Source of the DNA: Actinomycetes bacterium
Lineage (GTDB): Bacteria > Actinomycetota > Acidimicrobiia > Acidimicrobiales > Aldehydirespiratoraceae
DNA length: 64,000 nucleotides
Assembly: GCA_024276495.1 (NCBI GenBank)
Contig: JAJRXC010000111.1
Location: 1 to 64,000 of the forward strand
Reading direction: 5' to 3'
Below the pieces are notes generated by a model. That model was given only the letters and a program-made list of their open reading frames with translations, made no database searches and was not told the origin of the DNA. A program made the position numbers and the translations under genes. Of the stretch, positions 24,578 through 33,412 are shown one piece after another. Within the stretch, counting starts at the first letter, position 1. The number at the start of each line of letters is the position of its first letter.

Positions 24578-24848
24578 TCAGGCTACCGGCACACCTTCGG
24601 TCGCCCGCCCGGCACCCGGGGTGAGCACGGCGGTCGTGAGGCCGCCCGTGCCGTCGGCGCGGACGGCCGATCGAGCCAGAGGTCGAGGTTGTCCGAGATC
24701 GCCGCCCCGAACCGTGGTTCCGAGAGCCGGGACTCGCCGTTGATCCGTTCCTCGATCGTGGACCGCACGTCGTCCCGGACCCGCCGAGCCGGTCCGGCAC
24801 CAACTCGCCCCCGACGATCCCGGCCGCGCGGGGGTGCCGGTTCGGACG
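24578..24848 (-). pseudogene. possible decayed gene fragment upstream of ileS
   Basis: Between ileS and the DUF2510 gene no intact gene fits, but three protein-like stretches occur on the minus strand in successive frames. In order they are AGIVGGELVPDRLGG, then RDDVRSTIEERINGESRLSE...ISDNLDLWLDR, then VRADGTGGLTTAVLTPGAG...VPVA ending at a stop at 24578-24580. Two frame changes would join them. I do not recognise the family. It may be a remnant, an area of poor sequence, or chance in GC-rich DNA. Confidence 0.3.
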
Positions 24849-25933
24849 TCAGATCCCCTCGTCGATGCACGTCTCTCCCTGGTCCGACACGTTCGCCGTC
24901 CACTCGGCGCCGTCGTGCCACCGCAGCTCATGGCGGCCGTAGGGATCGGGATGCCAGCCCGGTCGGGCCGGCGGTTCGGAAAGAGTTGTCGCCGCGGTGT
25001 TCGCCGATGGTTCCTCCGGGGTCTCGACCGTGGCCGGTTCGAGATCGACGAACGCGCCGACCGCGATCACGGCGACCCCGATCGCGACTGCGGTGATGCC
25101 GAACCGGGGCGCGTCGTCGGCCTCGAACACGGTGACGATCAAGGCGGCCAGGCCGATGAAGACGCCGCTGCCGCCGAGCCAGGTCGTGAATCGCCGTTCC
25201 CCGGTCGCTCCCACCAGGGCGAGAGCGAGGCCGGCCGCGATGACGAGGATGGCGCCGACGGCGTCGGAGTCGAAGAAGGCGATGACTCCGAAGACACCGA
25301 CGACGAAGGCGACGTCGCCGGCGATGATCGCGGCGGTCGCCACCCCGCGCCAGCCGGCCCGGTCGAGGGCCCGAGCGCCGAGAAGGAGCAGGCCGCCGAT
25401 GATCAGTGACAGGTACGCGACCGTCTCGTCACCACTGGTGAAGCTGGTGTTCGGCAGTGGTTCGAACGTGTCGCGCAACGCGCCGCTCGCGCCGGGCGTG
25501 TCGCGGGCGGCTGCGTCGATCACGAATCCCCACATGCTGAGCAGCCCGAAGGTGAGCAGGACCGTCGCGCCGCGGGCCGGTCCCCAGCTCCATTGGCCGA
25601 TGTACGCCGCGGCGGCGAGGGCCAGCAACAGCGTCGGCGATTCGAGATCGTCGAGCACGAACCCGAGCGTGACCGCCGTGCCCACGCGATGAGGGTGAGC
25701 GCCGCCGGCCGCACCGTGGTGTCGAGCTTCGACAACACGCCGTATCCCGCCGCGATCGCGGCGGCCCCGAGAACGATGCCCACCACGTTGGTGCCGTCGT
25801 CGGCGCGGTCGATCGCGATCGCCACCAGGCCCGTGATCGCGAGCACGGCCGCGGCCGCGACGATGGCCCCCTTCGACGTCGGAACCGGGCGCTGGCGTGT
25901 CTCCGGCGCGAGCCGGGCCAGGAATTCGGACAT
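24849..25933 (-). pseudogene. frameshifted multi-pass membrane protein with C-terminal DUF2510
   Basis: Starts MSEFLARLAPE at 25933 behind a strong ribosome site (GGGGAGGGAAC). The first ~83 residues include two membrane helices and run to ALTLIA; the sequence continues VGTAVTLGFVLDD in another frame to the stop at 24849. The join is near 25681-25690, where one base appears missing. The second part adds about six more membrane helices and ends with the DUF2510 motif PGWHPDPYGRHELRWHDG. If repaired it would be ~361 residues. Both halves look well conserved, which favours a recent mutation or a sequence error. It lies 81 nt downstream of the caspase-like gene. Confidence 0.65.
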
Positions 25934-26014
25934 GTTCCCTCCCCATGGGTCGCCTGTGGAGACGTTAGCTCCCATGTCCTCTGGCGGGTCGTCTCCGCGG
26001 TCGAACCGACCGAC

Positions 26015-27667
26015 TCAGCTCTCGATCTCGATCACGATCGGGTTGCGCGTCGCCGAGATCGGGTTGAGACCGAAGTTCGGTGGTCCCAGGAACGCGTCGG
26101 TGCCGGACACCTCGGGATCGAACATCTTGTCGAGGTCGGTGACGAAGGTGGTGGTTCGGAACGCGACCGGTGTCGCGGGAAGGTCGGTGAGCGGCACGAT
26201 GAAGAAGATGGCGCGGTCGCGAATGACGGCTCGGGCGTCGCTGATCGTCGTCCCCCGTTCGTCGCCTGCGGCCCAGTTCGTCACCTGGAGCTCCCATTGG
26301 TCGTTCTCCCCGATGAACTCGATCCAGTAATCGGAATCCTGGTAGGTGTCCCACTCGAAGGGAGGTTGGGCCGTGTAGTTGTTGCGTCGATCGCCGTCGG
26401 CGTCGAGAACCAGCGAGTAGGTGAACTGTTGGTTGCCGGTGTCGTCGACTTGCACCGCGCCTTCGAAGAACACGATCACCGTCAGCTGATCGGATTCGAT
26501 CGGTCCGCCGCGGGCGCAGATCGTGCGATGGCGGTCGTTCGTCTCGCCGCAGCCGAACTCCGTGTGGTTGTAGAGACTGTCCCGGGTGGGGCCGTCCGTC
26601 GAGGACAAGAAGGCGGAGGTGCCGACGATCCGCGAGCCGGGAAAGCTGCCCGGTGGCAGCCCGGATGGTCGGTCCGGGTCGCTGAAGCTGAAGCCGGGGA
26701 GCTCGGTGTCGTAGTCGCGGGGAAGGTACGACCCGTCGATCGTCCGGGCGTCGCCGAGGTTGCCGACGAGGAGGTAGCCGTCGAGATCACCCTCGAAGAC
26801 CTCCTGGGTCCCACTGAGCGCGGCGAAGGGATTCGGGGTGTCGAAGATGATCTCGTCGGCCGGTTCGTCGATGGGGTCGTCAACCGGGTCCTCGATCGGG
26901 TCGACGGGCTCGTCCTCGGTTCGAGGCGACTCGGCGGGGATCTCGTCGACGGTGACAGCGGCGTCCTCGGCGCCGCTCACGAAGAGGTACCCGACGGTGG
27001 CGATGGTCGCGACCGCGGCCGTCACCGCAGTCGGTATCCGCCACCGCGTCGACCTGATCGTGTCGGGGTTCGTGACCGGGTTCGTGACGGTGGCGCCCGT
27101 CACCGGAGCGATCGAGGGGCCGGGCATGGGAAGGATCGGCGGCGAGTCAGGGTCTCCCCGCCAGAACGACTCCTCGACCGGCTCGTTCCAGTCGGTCGGA
27201 TGGACCGTCTTCCAATTCGATGCCAACCCACCGAGCGCTGCGATGCTGCTGATGGAGTCCATCGGTGCGGTGACCGGCACCCCGGCGAGGTCGGAGAGGG
27301 CCTGCATCGCGGTTGTGCCGTTGTCGCCGGTGCCGAACTCGCACACGCGGACCTCGATGATCGCTTTCTTGCACCAGTGCGACTTGAGCCGGGCCAGGTG
27401 CTCGCCGATCTCGGTGCCGTTGACGGTGCCGGAGAAGGCGCCGTCGATGACCTGCCCCCCGGTGAGGTTCACGTCGAACACCATGAAGCCGGTGCTGCCC
27501 GTCGACCCGTGGGACGCGATCACGAGCCGGCGGATGCATTTGCCCCCGGCCCTCGAGATCGCCTGGTCGACGAGGTCCTGCACGTTGACGAACGTGTTCG
27601 CCCACTGCAGCACTTCGCCGCCCACGACGTCTTCGCTGACGAAGTTGAGATCGATCGGGTCCGGCAT
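26015..27667 (-). CDS. membrane-anchored protein with candidate caspase-like N-terminal domain
   Basis: 550 residues. Residues 1-190 look like a caspase-hemoglobinase/DUF4347-like fold: RRLVIASHGSTGSTG puts a His (53) after a hydrophobic strand, and AIIEVRVCEFGTGDNG puts a Cys (109) at the end of the next conserved strand, the classic His-Cys dyad layout. A linker, a membrane helix (about 211-231) and a Pro/Asp/Glu-rich stretch follow. The C-terminal ~280 residues are exported and contain cysteines (FGCGETN...TICARGG). The peptidase call is inference from motif spacing. It is 23 bp downstream of the MMPL gene and probably co-transcribed. Confidence 0.55.
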   Translation of the reverse strand: MPDPIDLNFVSEDVVGGEVLQWANTFVNVQDLVDQAISRAGGKCIRRLVIASHGSTGSTGFMVFDVNLTGGQVIDGAFSGTVNGTEIGEHLARLKSHWCKKAIIEVRVCEFGTGDNGTTAMQALSDLAGVPVTAPMDSISSIAALGGLASNWKTVHPTDWNEPVEESFWRGDPDSPPILPMPGPSIAPVTGATVTNPVTNPDTIRSTRWRIPTAVTAAVATIATVGYLFVSGAEDAAVTVDEIPAESPRTEDEPVDPIEDPVDDPIDEPADEIIFDTPNPFAALSGTQEVFEGDLDGYLLVGNLGDARTIDGSYLPRDYDTELPGFSFSDPDRPSGLPPGSFPGSRIVGTSAFLSSTDGPTRDSLYNHTEFGCGETNDRHRTICARGGPIESDQLTVIVFFEGAVQVDDTGNQQFTYSLVLDADGDRRNNYTAQPPFEWDTYQDSDYWIEFIGENDQWELQVTNWAAGDERGTTISDARAVIRDRAIFFIVPLTDLPATPVAFRTTTFVTDLDKMFDPEVSGTDAFLGPPNFGLNPISATRNPIVIEIES

Positions 27668-27690
27668 CGCCGGATTGGCTCAGATCGCCG

Positions 27691-29988
27691 TCATCGGCGC
27701 ATAATTCGCTCGGTGTCGGCCCGGGTCGGGGGGCCGTCCGTGCGAGAGGTGCGAAGGTCGATTCCGTCGCGCAGGTCGATGGTCGGCACGGGTTCGGTTT
27801 CCGAGAGGCCCCAACGGTCGTGAAGGCGCCGGAGCGGACCTGGAGCCCACCAGTTCCAACGTCCGGCCAGCGCCATCAGGGCGGGGACGATCGTGATGCG
27901 CACGATGAACGCATCGGTCAGCACCGCCACCGCGAGCCCGAGCCCGAAGAGTTTCAAAAAGCTCAGTCCCGACGTCGCGAAGGCCAAGAAGGTGACCGTC
28001 AACAGCACCGCCGCCGCGGTGATCAACGGACCCGTCTTGTCGATCCCGTTGATGATCGCGGCCTCGTTGTCGCCGTGGCGATCGAACTCCTCCTTGATCC
28101 GGGCGATCAGGAAGACCTCGTAGTCCATGCTGAGACCGAACGCGATGCCGAAGACGAGGATCGGGGTGCTGATGTCGGTGAACCCGGTCGCCGTGATGCC
28201 CAGGAAGTCGGCGCCCAGCCCCTCCTGGAACACGAGCACGATGAGACCGAACGTCGCGCCGAGGCTGAGCACGTTGAGCACGATCGCCTTGAGGGGGACG
28301 AGCAGACTGCCGAACACGAAAAAGAGCAGGACGTAGGTCGCCCCGAACAAGAGGACCCCGGCCGGCGCGACATTGTCGAAGATCGCGTTCTTCGTGTCGA
28401 TCAACGACGCGGTCCCACCACCGACCAGCACCCGATCGAACGGCGTGTCCATGCCGCGGGCGGCGAGGATCAACGCCTCGGCCCGGGCACCGATCGGTTC
28501 GACCGATGGGACCACGTTGAACCAGGTCGCGTCGTCGCGGAGGAAACGTTGCTTCGCCGCGTCGTCGGCCGGGACGATCGATGCCCCGCCGACGAAGCGC
28601 CCGGTCGCCGCGTCAACCCGGGCGACGTCGGGCAGCATCGACAGGGCGAGGGCGTGGGCGGTGACGTCGCCGGCGTCGATTCCGCCGATCGCGATGATCG
28701 GAAACGCGTTGGCTTCGGCGGTCGGGAACTCGGTCGTGAGCCGCTCTGTCGTCTGACGGATGGCATCGTCGGCCGGAAGGGCCCGATGATCGGATTCGCC
28801 CCATTGGACGCCGAGGAACGGCAAGGCAAGACCGGAGAGGCCGATCACACCGAAGATCAGATAGCGCCACGGGCGACGAACGACGGCCTCAGCCCGTTCC
28901 CGCCAGACCGAGATGCCGTGGCGCCGGGCCGGCCGTCGTCCGAGAGAGCCACGCTCGAGTCGGTCGCCGAGAAGGGCGAGGGCGGCCGGGAGGGCGACGA
29001 CCGAGACGAACACCGCGAAGCCGATCACACCGATGCCGGCGTAGGCGAACGAACGCAGGAAGTACAGCGGGAAGATCAGCAGCGCGGAGAGCGACACGGC
29101 CACCGTCAGCCCGCTGAACGTCACCGTCCGCCCGGCCGTCCGGACGGTGATGCGCACGGCGTCCTCGACGCTGTGGCCGGACGTTCGCTCCTCGCGAAAA
29201 CGGCTCACGATCAGCAACGAGTAGTCGATCGCCAGGCCGAGCCCGAGCGCGGTGACGAGGTTGAGGGCGAAGATCGACACGTCGGTGAGCGCCGAGAGCA
29301 AGAAGAGCACGAGGAGCGCGCCGAGGATGGTCGCCACCCCCACGAGCAGGGGCAGCAACGCGGCCACGATGCTGCGAAACACGACGACCAGGAGCAGCAA
29401 CGTGACGGGGATCGCGATCGCCTCCGCCAAGGCCAGATCGGCCTCCGCCGCGATTCCGAGCTGCTCGAAGACCGGGTCGCGGCCGCCGATCTCGACGGTG
29501 AGCGGCCCCCGTTCGGTGTGGGCGAACTCCTCGGTCAGGCGGATCGAGAGCTCTTCGCGCCGCGGATCGTCGGAGCTGCCGGGGAAGCGCAGGAGCATGA
29601 TCGCCCGGGTCCCGTCGAAGGATCGCATCGAGACGGGCGAACCGGCCGACCAGTACGACACGACGTCGTCGGTCCCGGCGAGGGCGGCGATCTCGTCGGT
29701 GAACGCGAGCCCGGCGGCGACGACCTCGTCGCGGTCGATCGCGTTCCCCTCTCCCGATGCGTCGGTGACGGTGAGGAGAAAAGCGGCATCGGCGAATCCG
29801 GTCCCGAAGATCCGGTCGAGCTCGGCGCGCGCCGCGACCGAGTCGGAATCGGGATCGTCGAATCCCGATCCGGCCAGTCGATCGATGACGCCACCGCCGA
29901 ACAGAGCGGAGACGATCAGCAACCCGAGAGTTGCGAGAAGTACGGTGCCCCCGCGTCTCACGGCGAGGTCTCCGAGGCGCGTGAACAC
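27691..29988 (-). CDS. MMPL/RND family transporter
   Basis: 765 residues with the RND layout: one N-terminal helix, a large periplasmic-type loop, a block of five helices (SIVAALLPLLVGVATILG onward), a cytoplasmic loop, and a repeat of both. MmpL signatures include FALNLVTALGLGLAIDYSLLIVSRFREE and the matching second-half FGIAFGLSMDYEVFLIARIKEE with its Asp-Tyr proton-relay pair. Such proteins export lipids or small molecules using the proton gradient. GTG start at 29988. First gene of a probable operon with the caspase-like protein. Confidence 0.9.
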   Translation of the reverse strand: MFTRLGDLAVRRGGTVLLATLGLLIVSALFGGGVIDRLAGSGFDDPDSDSVAARAELDRIFGTGFADAAFLLTVTDASGEGNAIDRDEVVAAGLAFTDEIAALAGTDDVVSYWSAGSPVSMRSFDGTRAIMLLRFPGSSDDPRREELSIRLTEEFAHTERGPLTVEIGGRDPVFEQLGIAAEADLALAEAIAIPVTLLLLVVVFRSIVAALLPLLVGVATILGALLVLFLLSALTDVSIFALNLVTALGLGLAIDYSLLIVSRFREERTSGHSVEDAVRITVRTAGRTVTFSGLTVAVSLSALLIFPLYFLRSFAYAGIGVIGFAVFVSVVALPAALALLGDRLERGSLGRRPARRHGISVWRERAEAVVRRPWRYLIFGVIGLSGLALPFLGVQWGESDHRALPADDAIRQTTERLTTEFPTAEANAFPIIAIGGIDAGDVTAHALALSMLPDVARVDAATGRFVGGASIVPADDAAKQRFLRDDATWFNVVPSVEPIGARAEALILAARGMDTPFDRVLVGGGTASLIDTKNAIFDNVAPAGVLLFGATYVLLFFVFGSLLVPLKAIVLNVLSLGATFGLIVLVFQEGLGADFLGITATGFTDISTPILVFGIAFGLSMDYEVFLIARIKEEFDRHGDNEAAIINGIDKTGPLITAAAVLLTVTFLAFATSGLSFLKLFGLGLAVAVLTDAFIVRITIVPALMALAGRWNWWAPGPLRRLHDRWGLSETEPVPTIDLRDGIDLRTSRTDGPPTRADTERIMRR

Positions 29989-30057
29989 GCGCCTTTTCTA
30001 ACACGGCGCCGGGTCGGGCCGTCAGTGCTGCGGCGGCGACGGTCGGGTGAGACGCCG

Positions 30058-30063
30058 TAGGCT
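30058..30063 (+). promoter_or_regulatory. -10 hexamer of the nucleoside hydrolase gene
   Basis: TAGGCT, 6 nt before the ATG at 30070; leaderless geometry. Confidence 0.4.
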
Positions 30064-30069
30064 CCGCCG

Positions 30070-30996
30070 ATGCGCCGCTTTCTCATCGACACCGACACGG
30101 CCTCCGACGACGCCGTCGCGATCCTCATGGCCCTGCGCCACCCCGACATCCGTGTCGAGGCGCTCACGGTCGTGGCCGGCAACGTGGGCCTCGACCAGGC
30201 CGTGCAGAACGCGCGTTACACCACGGAGCTGTGCGGGGCCGATGTCCAGGTCTACGCCGGGGCGGCCGCCCCGATGATGCGGGCGCTCCAAACGGCGCAG
30301 GATGTGCACGGCAACGACGGAATGGGCGACTGTGGGCTCGACCTGACGGGGCGTGCGCCCACTCCCGGCCGAGGTGTCGACGTGATCGTCGACACGATCC
30401 TCGATTCGCCGGGCGAGATCACCCTCGTCACCCTCGGCCCGATGACCAACGTCGCCATCGCCGTGATGAGGGCCCCGGAGATCGTCGGAGCCGTCGACCG
30501 GGTGGTCGTGATGGGCGGCACCGGGGTCCACGGTCCCGGCAACATCTCGGCGATGGCCGAGTTCAACTTCTGGGCCGACCCGGAGGCCGCGCAGGTGGTG
30601 GTGCGGTCCGGTCTTCCCCTCGAGCTCGTCGGCTGGGACATCTCGATCACGTCTGCGGTCGTCGACGACCAACGGCGGGCCACGATGGAGGCGATCGACA
30701 CCGCCTACTCGAGGTTCGCCATCGACATCGCCCGGGTCGTGCGGGAGTTCGCGATCGGTCACGGGCTCGACGGCGACGATCTCCCCGATCCGATCGCCAT
30801 GACCCACGCGATCGACCCGAGCCGCTCGGAGACGACCCGGCTCAATGTCGACGTGATGGTCGGTGACGGACCGCAGCGGGGCGTGATGAACGTCGACCAG
30901 ATCGGGATCACCGGCCGGGTTCCCAACATCGACATCGTGACGCACATCCCCAGCGACCACTTCTTCGAGATGTTGTTCGAGGCGCTGCGCGACTGA
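30070..30996 (+). CDS. inosine-uridine-preferring type nucleoside hydrolase
   Basis: Hydrolyses the N-glycosidic bond of ribonucleosides in purine/pyrimidine salvage. The 308-residue product starts with the calcium/ribose motif LIDTDTASDDAVAI (DTDxxxDDA), has VHGNDGMGDCGL, VTLGPMTNVA, and the MGGTGVHGPGN...EFNFWADPEAA segment of the family, plus DPIAMTHAIDP near the C-terminus. Substrate preference cannot be read. Its stop overlaps the thioesterase start (TGATG), so the two are coupled. Confidence 0.92.
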   Translation: MRRFLIDTDTASDDAVAILMALRHPDIRVEALTVVAGNVGLDQAVQNARYTTELCGADVQVYAGAAAPMMRALQTAQDVHGNDGMGDCGLDLTGRAPTPGRGVDVIVDTILDSPGEITLVTLGPMTNVAIAVMRAPEIVGAVDRVVVMGGTGVHGPGNISAMAEFNFWADPEAAQVVVRSGLPLELVGWDISITSAVVDDQRRATMEAIDTAYSRFAIDIARVVREFAIGHGLDGDDLPDPIAMTHAIDPSRSETTRLNVDVMVGDGPQRGVMNVDQIGITGRVPNIDIVTHIPSDHFFEMLFEALRD

Positions 30997-31781
30997 TGGC
31001 GCCCGACTACGAACACATCCCCGGCCGCTACGGCTACTGGTTGGAGCGCACCGGCGAGCGGTCGGTCGCCGGACGGATCCCCCTCCTCGCATCGACGACC
31101 GAACCCGACGGCACCATGCGGACCGCCGCGGTGCTGATGGCGATCGACATGACGTGTGGCATGGCGGCCGGGATCGCGGTGTTGCCGAAGTGGACGGTCA
31201 CCGCCGACGCCGACGTGCATCTCGTCGCGCCGTGCCGGGTCGGGCCGTTGCGGGTCGACGCGACCGGTGTGCGGGCCGGACGCACGATGTCGATCGTCGA
31301 GGCCCGGGTCGTCGACGAGGGAGCCGATGACCGGCTCGTCGCGCTCGTCACCGCGAACCACGGGGTGCTCGAGTCGTCGTTCGATCACTTCCTCGCCGAC
31401 GCCGCCGTCGGCGACATCCAACGATTCGCCCGCCCCGAACATCGAGACGACGAACCGCTCGAGGACTACTTCGGGGTCACAGTCGACCGTGGGGCCGTAC
31501 GGATCCCCCTTGCGACGCGCGCCGCGAACCCGTGGGGCATCCTCCACGGAGGGCTGCACGGTCTGCTCGTCGATGTCGCGGCGACCGGCGCCGGTGTCAC
31601 CGCGATCCGCGACGTCACGCTGCGTTTCCTCAACCCCGTTCGCATCGGACCGGCCATCGCGACGGTGACCGACGACGTGGCCCGAGCCGACGATCGGCTG
31701 CTACGGGTCGAGGTTCGCGACGGCGACGACGGGCGCCTCGCCCTGCTGGGCCATGTCGTCGGCCGTCGCGCCGGTGGGTGA
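30996..31781 (+). CDS. double-hotdog thioesterase-like protein
   Basis: 261 residues made of two hotdog halves: the first has TAAVLMAIDMTCGMAAGIAVLP and the second NPWGILHGGLHGLLVDVAAT, the PaaI-type helix with HGG. Tandem hotdog proteins usually hydrolyse acyl-CoA. The substrate is unknown, and the link to the upstream nucleoside hydrolase (1-nt overlap) is not explained by any pathway I know. A hairpin directly follows the stop. Confidence 0.75.
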   Translation: MAPDYEHIPGRYGYWLERTGERSVAGRIPLLASTTEPDGTMRTAAVLMAIDMTCGMAAGIAVLPKWTVTADADVHLVAPCRVGPLRVDATGVRAGRTMSIVEARVVDEGADDRLVALVTANHGVLESSFDHFLADAAVGDIQRFARPEHRDDEPLEDYFGVTVDRGAVRIPLATRAANPWGILHGGLHGLLVDVAATGAGVTAIRDVTLRFLNPVRIGPAIATVTDDVARADDRLLRVEVRDGDDGRLALLGHVVGRRAGG

Positions 31782-31821
31782 GGAGCCCACCACCGTCTCC
31801 GGACACGACGGCGTGGGCTCC
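31782..31821. terminator. bidirectional hairpin
   Basis: GGAGCCCAC (31782-31790) pairs with GTGGGCTCC (31813-31821), and inside it CCGTC pairs with GACGG. It begins right after the thioesterase stop and ends 14 bp from the stop of the convergent gene. Confidence 0.6.
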
Positions 31822-31835
31822 CGGCCTCTCCGCGC

Positions 31836-32462
31836 TCAGTTGAGTCGCTGTGACAGCACCGTCGTTCCGCTCGACGCAGCGAACAGATCGCCGATCCTGG
31901 CGATCCGTTCGAGATACTCGGCATCACCCGCGAGTGCCGCCTGGCTCGAATCGATCGCTTCGGCGTCGGCATAACCGGCGACCCAGGTCACCCGGCCGAC
32001 CTCGGCGAACGCGTCGGCGCAAAACGACACGGTCCCGCCCGTCACCGAGTTGACGTGGTCGGCCATGTCGGCACCGAACTCGGCGACGTCGGCCATCTTG
32101 CCGGCGAGCCCGAGCGCCGTGACCGACGAGACGTAGGCCATCGGGCCCTCGTCCCCGGCGGTGTGCACGATGTTGGTCAAGCCGTCCTCGAACGAGCCGG
32201 CGACGAACATCGACCGCGCGGCTTCGGTCTTGTCGAGATAGGCGGTGTCCTCGGCCAGCTTCTGGTTCATGGCCGCGAGGTCGGCGAACGAGTCGACGAC
32301 CACCGACCACGCGATGGAGCCGAGCGGGCGTCCGTAGAGCGCCTGCCACACCCCCACGGCGACCCCGGTCGTGTTCTCGACATGGTCGGCGATGTCGACC
32401 GCGAACCCGATCGCGTCCGGTAACGCCGCGTCGATGACTCCGGATCGAACGTTGATGAGCAT
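31836..32462 (-). CDS. protein of unknown function with two tandem copies of one domain
   Basis: 208 residues with an internal duplication. The first copy has DAIGFAVDIADHVENTTGV...IAWSVVVDSFADL...DTAYLDKTEAARSMFVAG; the second has AEFGADMADHVNSVTGG...VTWVAGYADAEA...DAEYLERIARIGDLFAAS. Each copy looks like a NIPSNAP/dimeric alpha-beta-barrel type domain, so the protein may fold as an intramolecular dimer. Ribosome site AAGGGTGG precedes the ATG. It is divergent from the SDR gene across a strong palindrome and may be co-regulated with it. Confidence 0.65.
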   Translation of the reverse strand: MLINVRSGVIDAALPDAIGFAVDIADHVENTTGVAVGVWQALYGRPLGSIAWSVVVDSFADLAAMNQKLAEDTAYLDKTEAARSMFVAGSFEDGLTNIVHTAGDEGPMAYVSSVTALGLAGKMADVAEFGADMADHVNSVTGGTVSFCADAFAEVGRVTWVAGYADAEAIDSSQAALAGDAEYLERIARIGDLFAASSGTTVLSQRLN

Positions 32463-32524
32463 GGTGAATCCACCCTTCGTGAAACGGAGGTGCCGCCATG
32501 ACCCCTCCACCACCATGCGCCTTT

Positions 32525-32556
32525 CCAACCGGTTTGGCCATGGGCAAACCGGTTGG
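32525..32556. promoter_or_regulatory. perfect 12-bp-arm palindrome in a divergent promoter
   Basis: CCAACCGGTTTG (32525-32536) and CAAACCGGTTGG (32545-32556) are separated by 8 bp. Each arm also contains the self-palindrome AACCGGTT, and the two copies are 20 bp apart, two helical turns. This is the layout of an operator for a TetR/MarR-like dimer pair. It lies 18 bp before the SDR start and 63 bp from the divergent gene's start. No regulator is encoded beside it. Confidence 0.6.
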
Positions 32557-32573
32557 CGGTAGCGTCGCCGGAC

Positions 32574-33344
32574 ATGCACGCCGATCGAATCCACTCATTT
32601 CTCGACTTCTCGGGCCGCACCGCGATCGTCACCGGAGGGACCCGGGGGATCGGTCGGGCGGTCGCCGAGGGGCTCGCGGCGGCAGGCGCCGACGTCGTCG
32701 TGGCCAGCCGAAAGGCCGACGCCTGCGCCGACACCCAGGCCCATCTCGAATCGATGGGGGCCGCCGCGTTGGGCGTGGCGCTCAACATGGGAGACGCCGA
32801 TTCCGGTGAGCGACTCGTCGATGCCGCGGTGGCCCGTTTCGGCCGCGTCGACATCGTCGTCAACAACGCCGCCAACGCGTTGGCGGCGCCGGTGGGGGAG
32901 CAGACCGACGGGATGTGGCAGAAGTCATTCGAGGTCAACCTGCGGGGCCCGGCCCTGCTCACCCAGGCCGCGGTCCCCCACCTCGCCGAGCACGACCATG
33001 CCGCGGTGGTCAACGTCATCAGCGTCGGCGCGTTCCAGTTCGCCCGCGGTGTCGCCATGTACGCGGCGATGAAGGCGGCGCTGTTGTCGGTCACCCGCTC
33101 GTTCGCCGGAGAGCTCGCCGGCCGGGGGATCCGCGTCAACGCCCTCGCCCCCGGACCGGTCGACACCGACATGACCCGCAACCTCGGCGACGGCGCCCCT
33201 GCGGCGATGGCGGCCGGCACCCTGCTCGGGCGACCCGCCGATCCCGACGAGATGGTGGGCCCGGCCCTGTTCCTCGCCGGCGACGCGTCGAGCTACATGA
33301 CCGGCCAGGTCCTCGTCGTCGACGGCGGCATGCACCCCCACTGA
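32574..33344 (+). CDS. short-chain dehydrogenase/reductase
   Basis: 256 residues, classical SDR. Cofactor motif IVTGGTRGIGRAVAEG (TGxxxGxG), NNAAN structural motif, catalytic Ser in NVISVGAF and Tyr-Lys in MYAAMKAAL, and the PGPVDTDM loop. An Arg after the second strand (VASRKAD) suggests NADPH. The product starts at 32574 beneath TAGCGT 8 nt upstream; an in-frame ATG 7 codons earlier lies within the palindrome and is less likely. Substrate unknown. Confidence 0.9.
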   Translation: MHADRIHSFLDFSGRTAIVTGGTRGIGRAVAEGLAAAGADVVVASRKADACADTQAHLESMGAAALGVALNMGDADSGERLVDAAVARFGRVDIVVNNAANALAAPVGEQTDGMWQKSFEVNLRGPALLTQAAVPHLAEHDHAAVVNVISVGAFQFARGVAMYAAMKAALLSVTRSFAGELAGRGIRVNALAPGPVDTDMTRNLGDGAPAAMAAGTLLGRPADPDEMVGPALFLAGDASSYMTGQVLVVDGGMHPH

Positions 33345-33412
33345 ACCCGCGGCGTCGGGACGAGCCGGTACGGCTTGACCGACCAGGTCGTCGAACCAGG
33401 AGCGGACCTTCC

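Noticed and set aside
27820-30060. 746-codon open frame on the plus strand opposite the MMPL gene
   Set aside because: Composition is Arg/Glu/Asp/Gly-rich without domains and mirrors the MMPL codons; a GC-driven antisense shadow.
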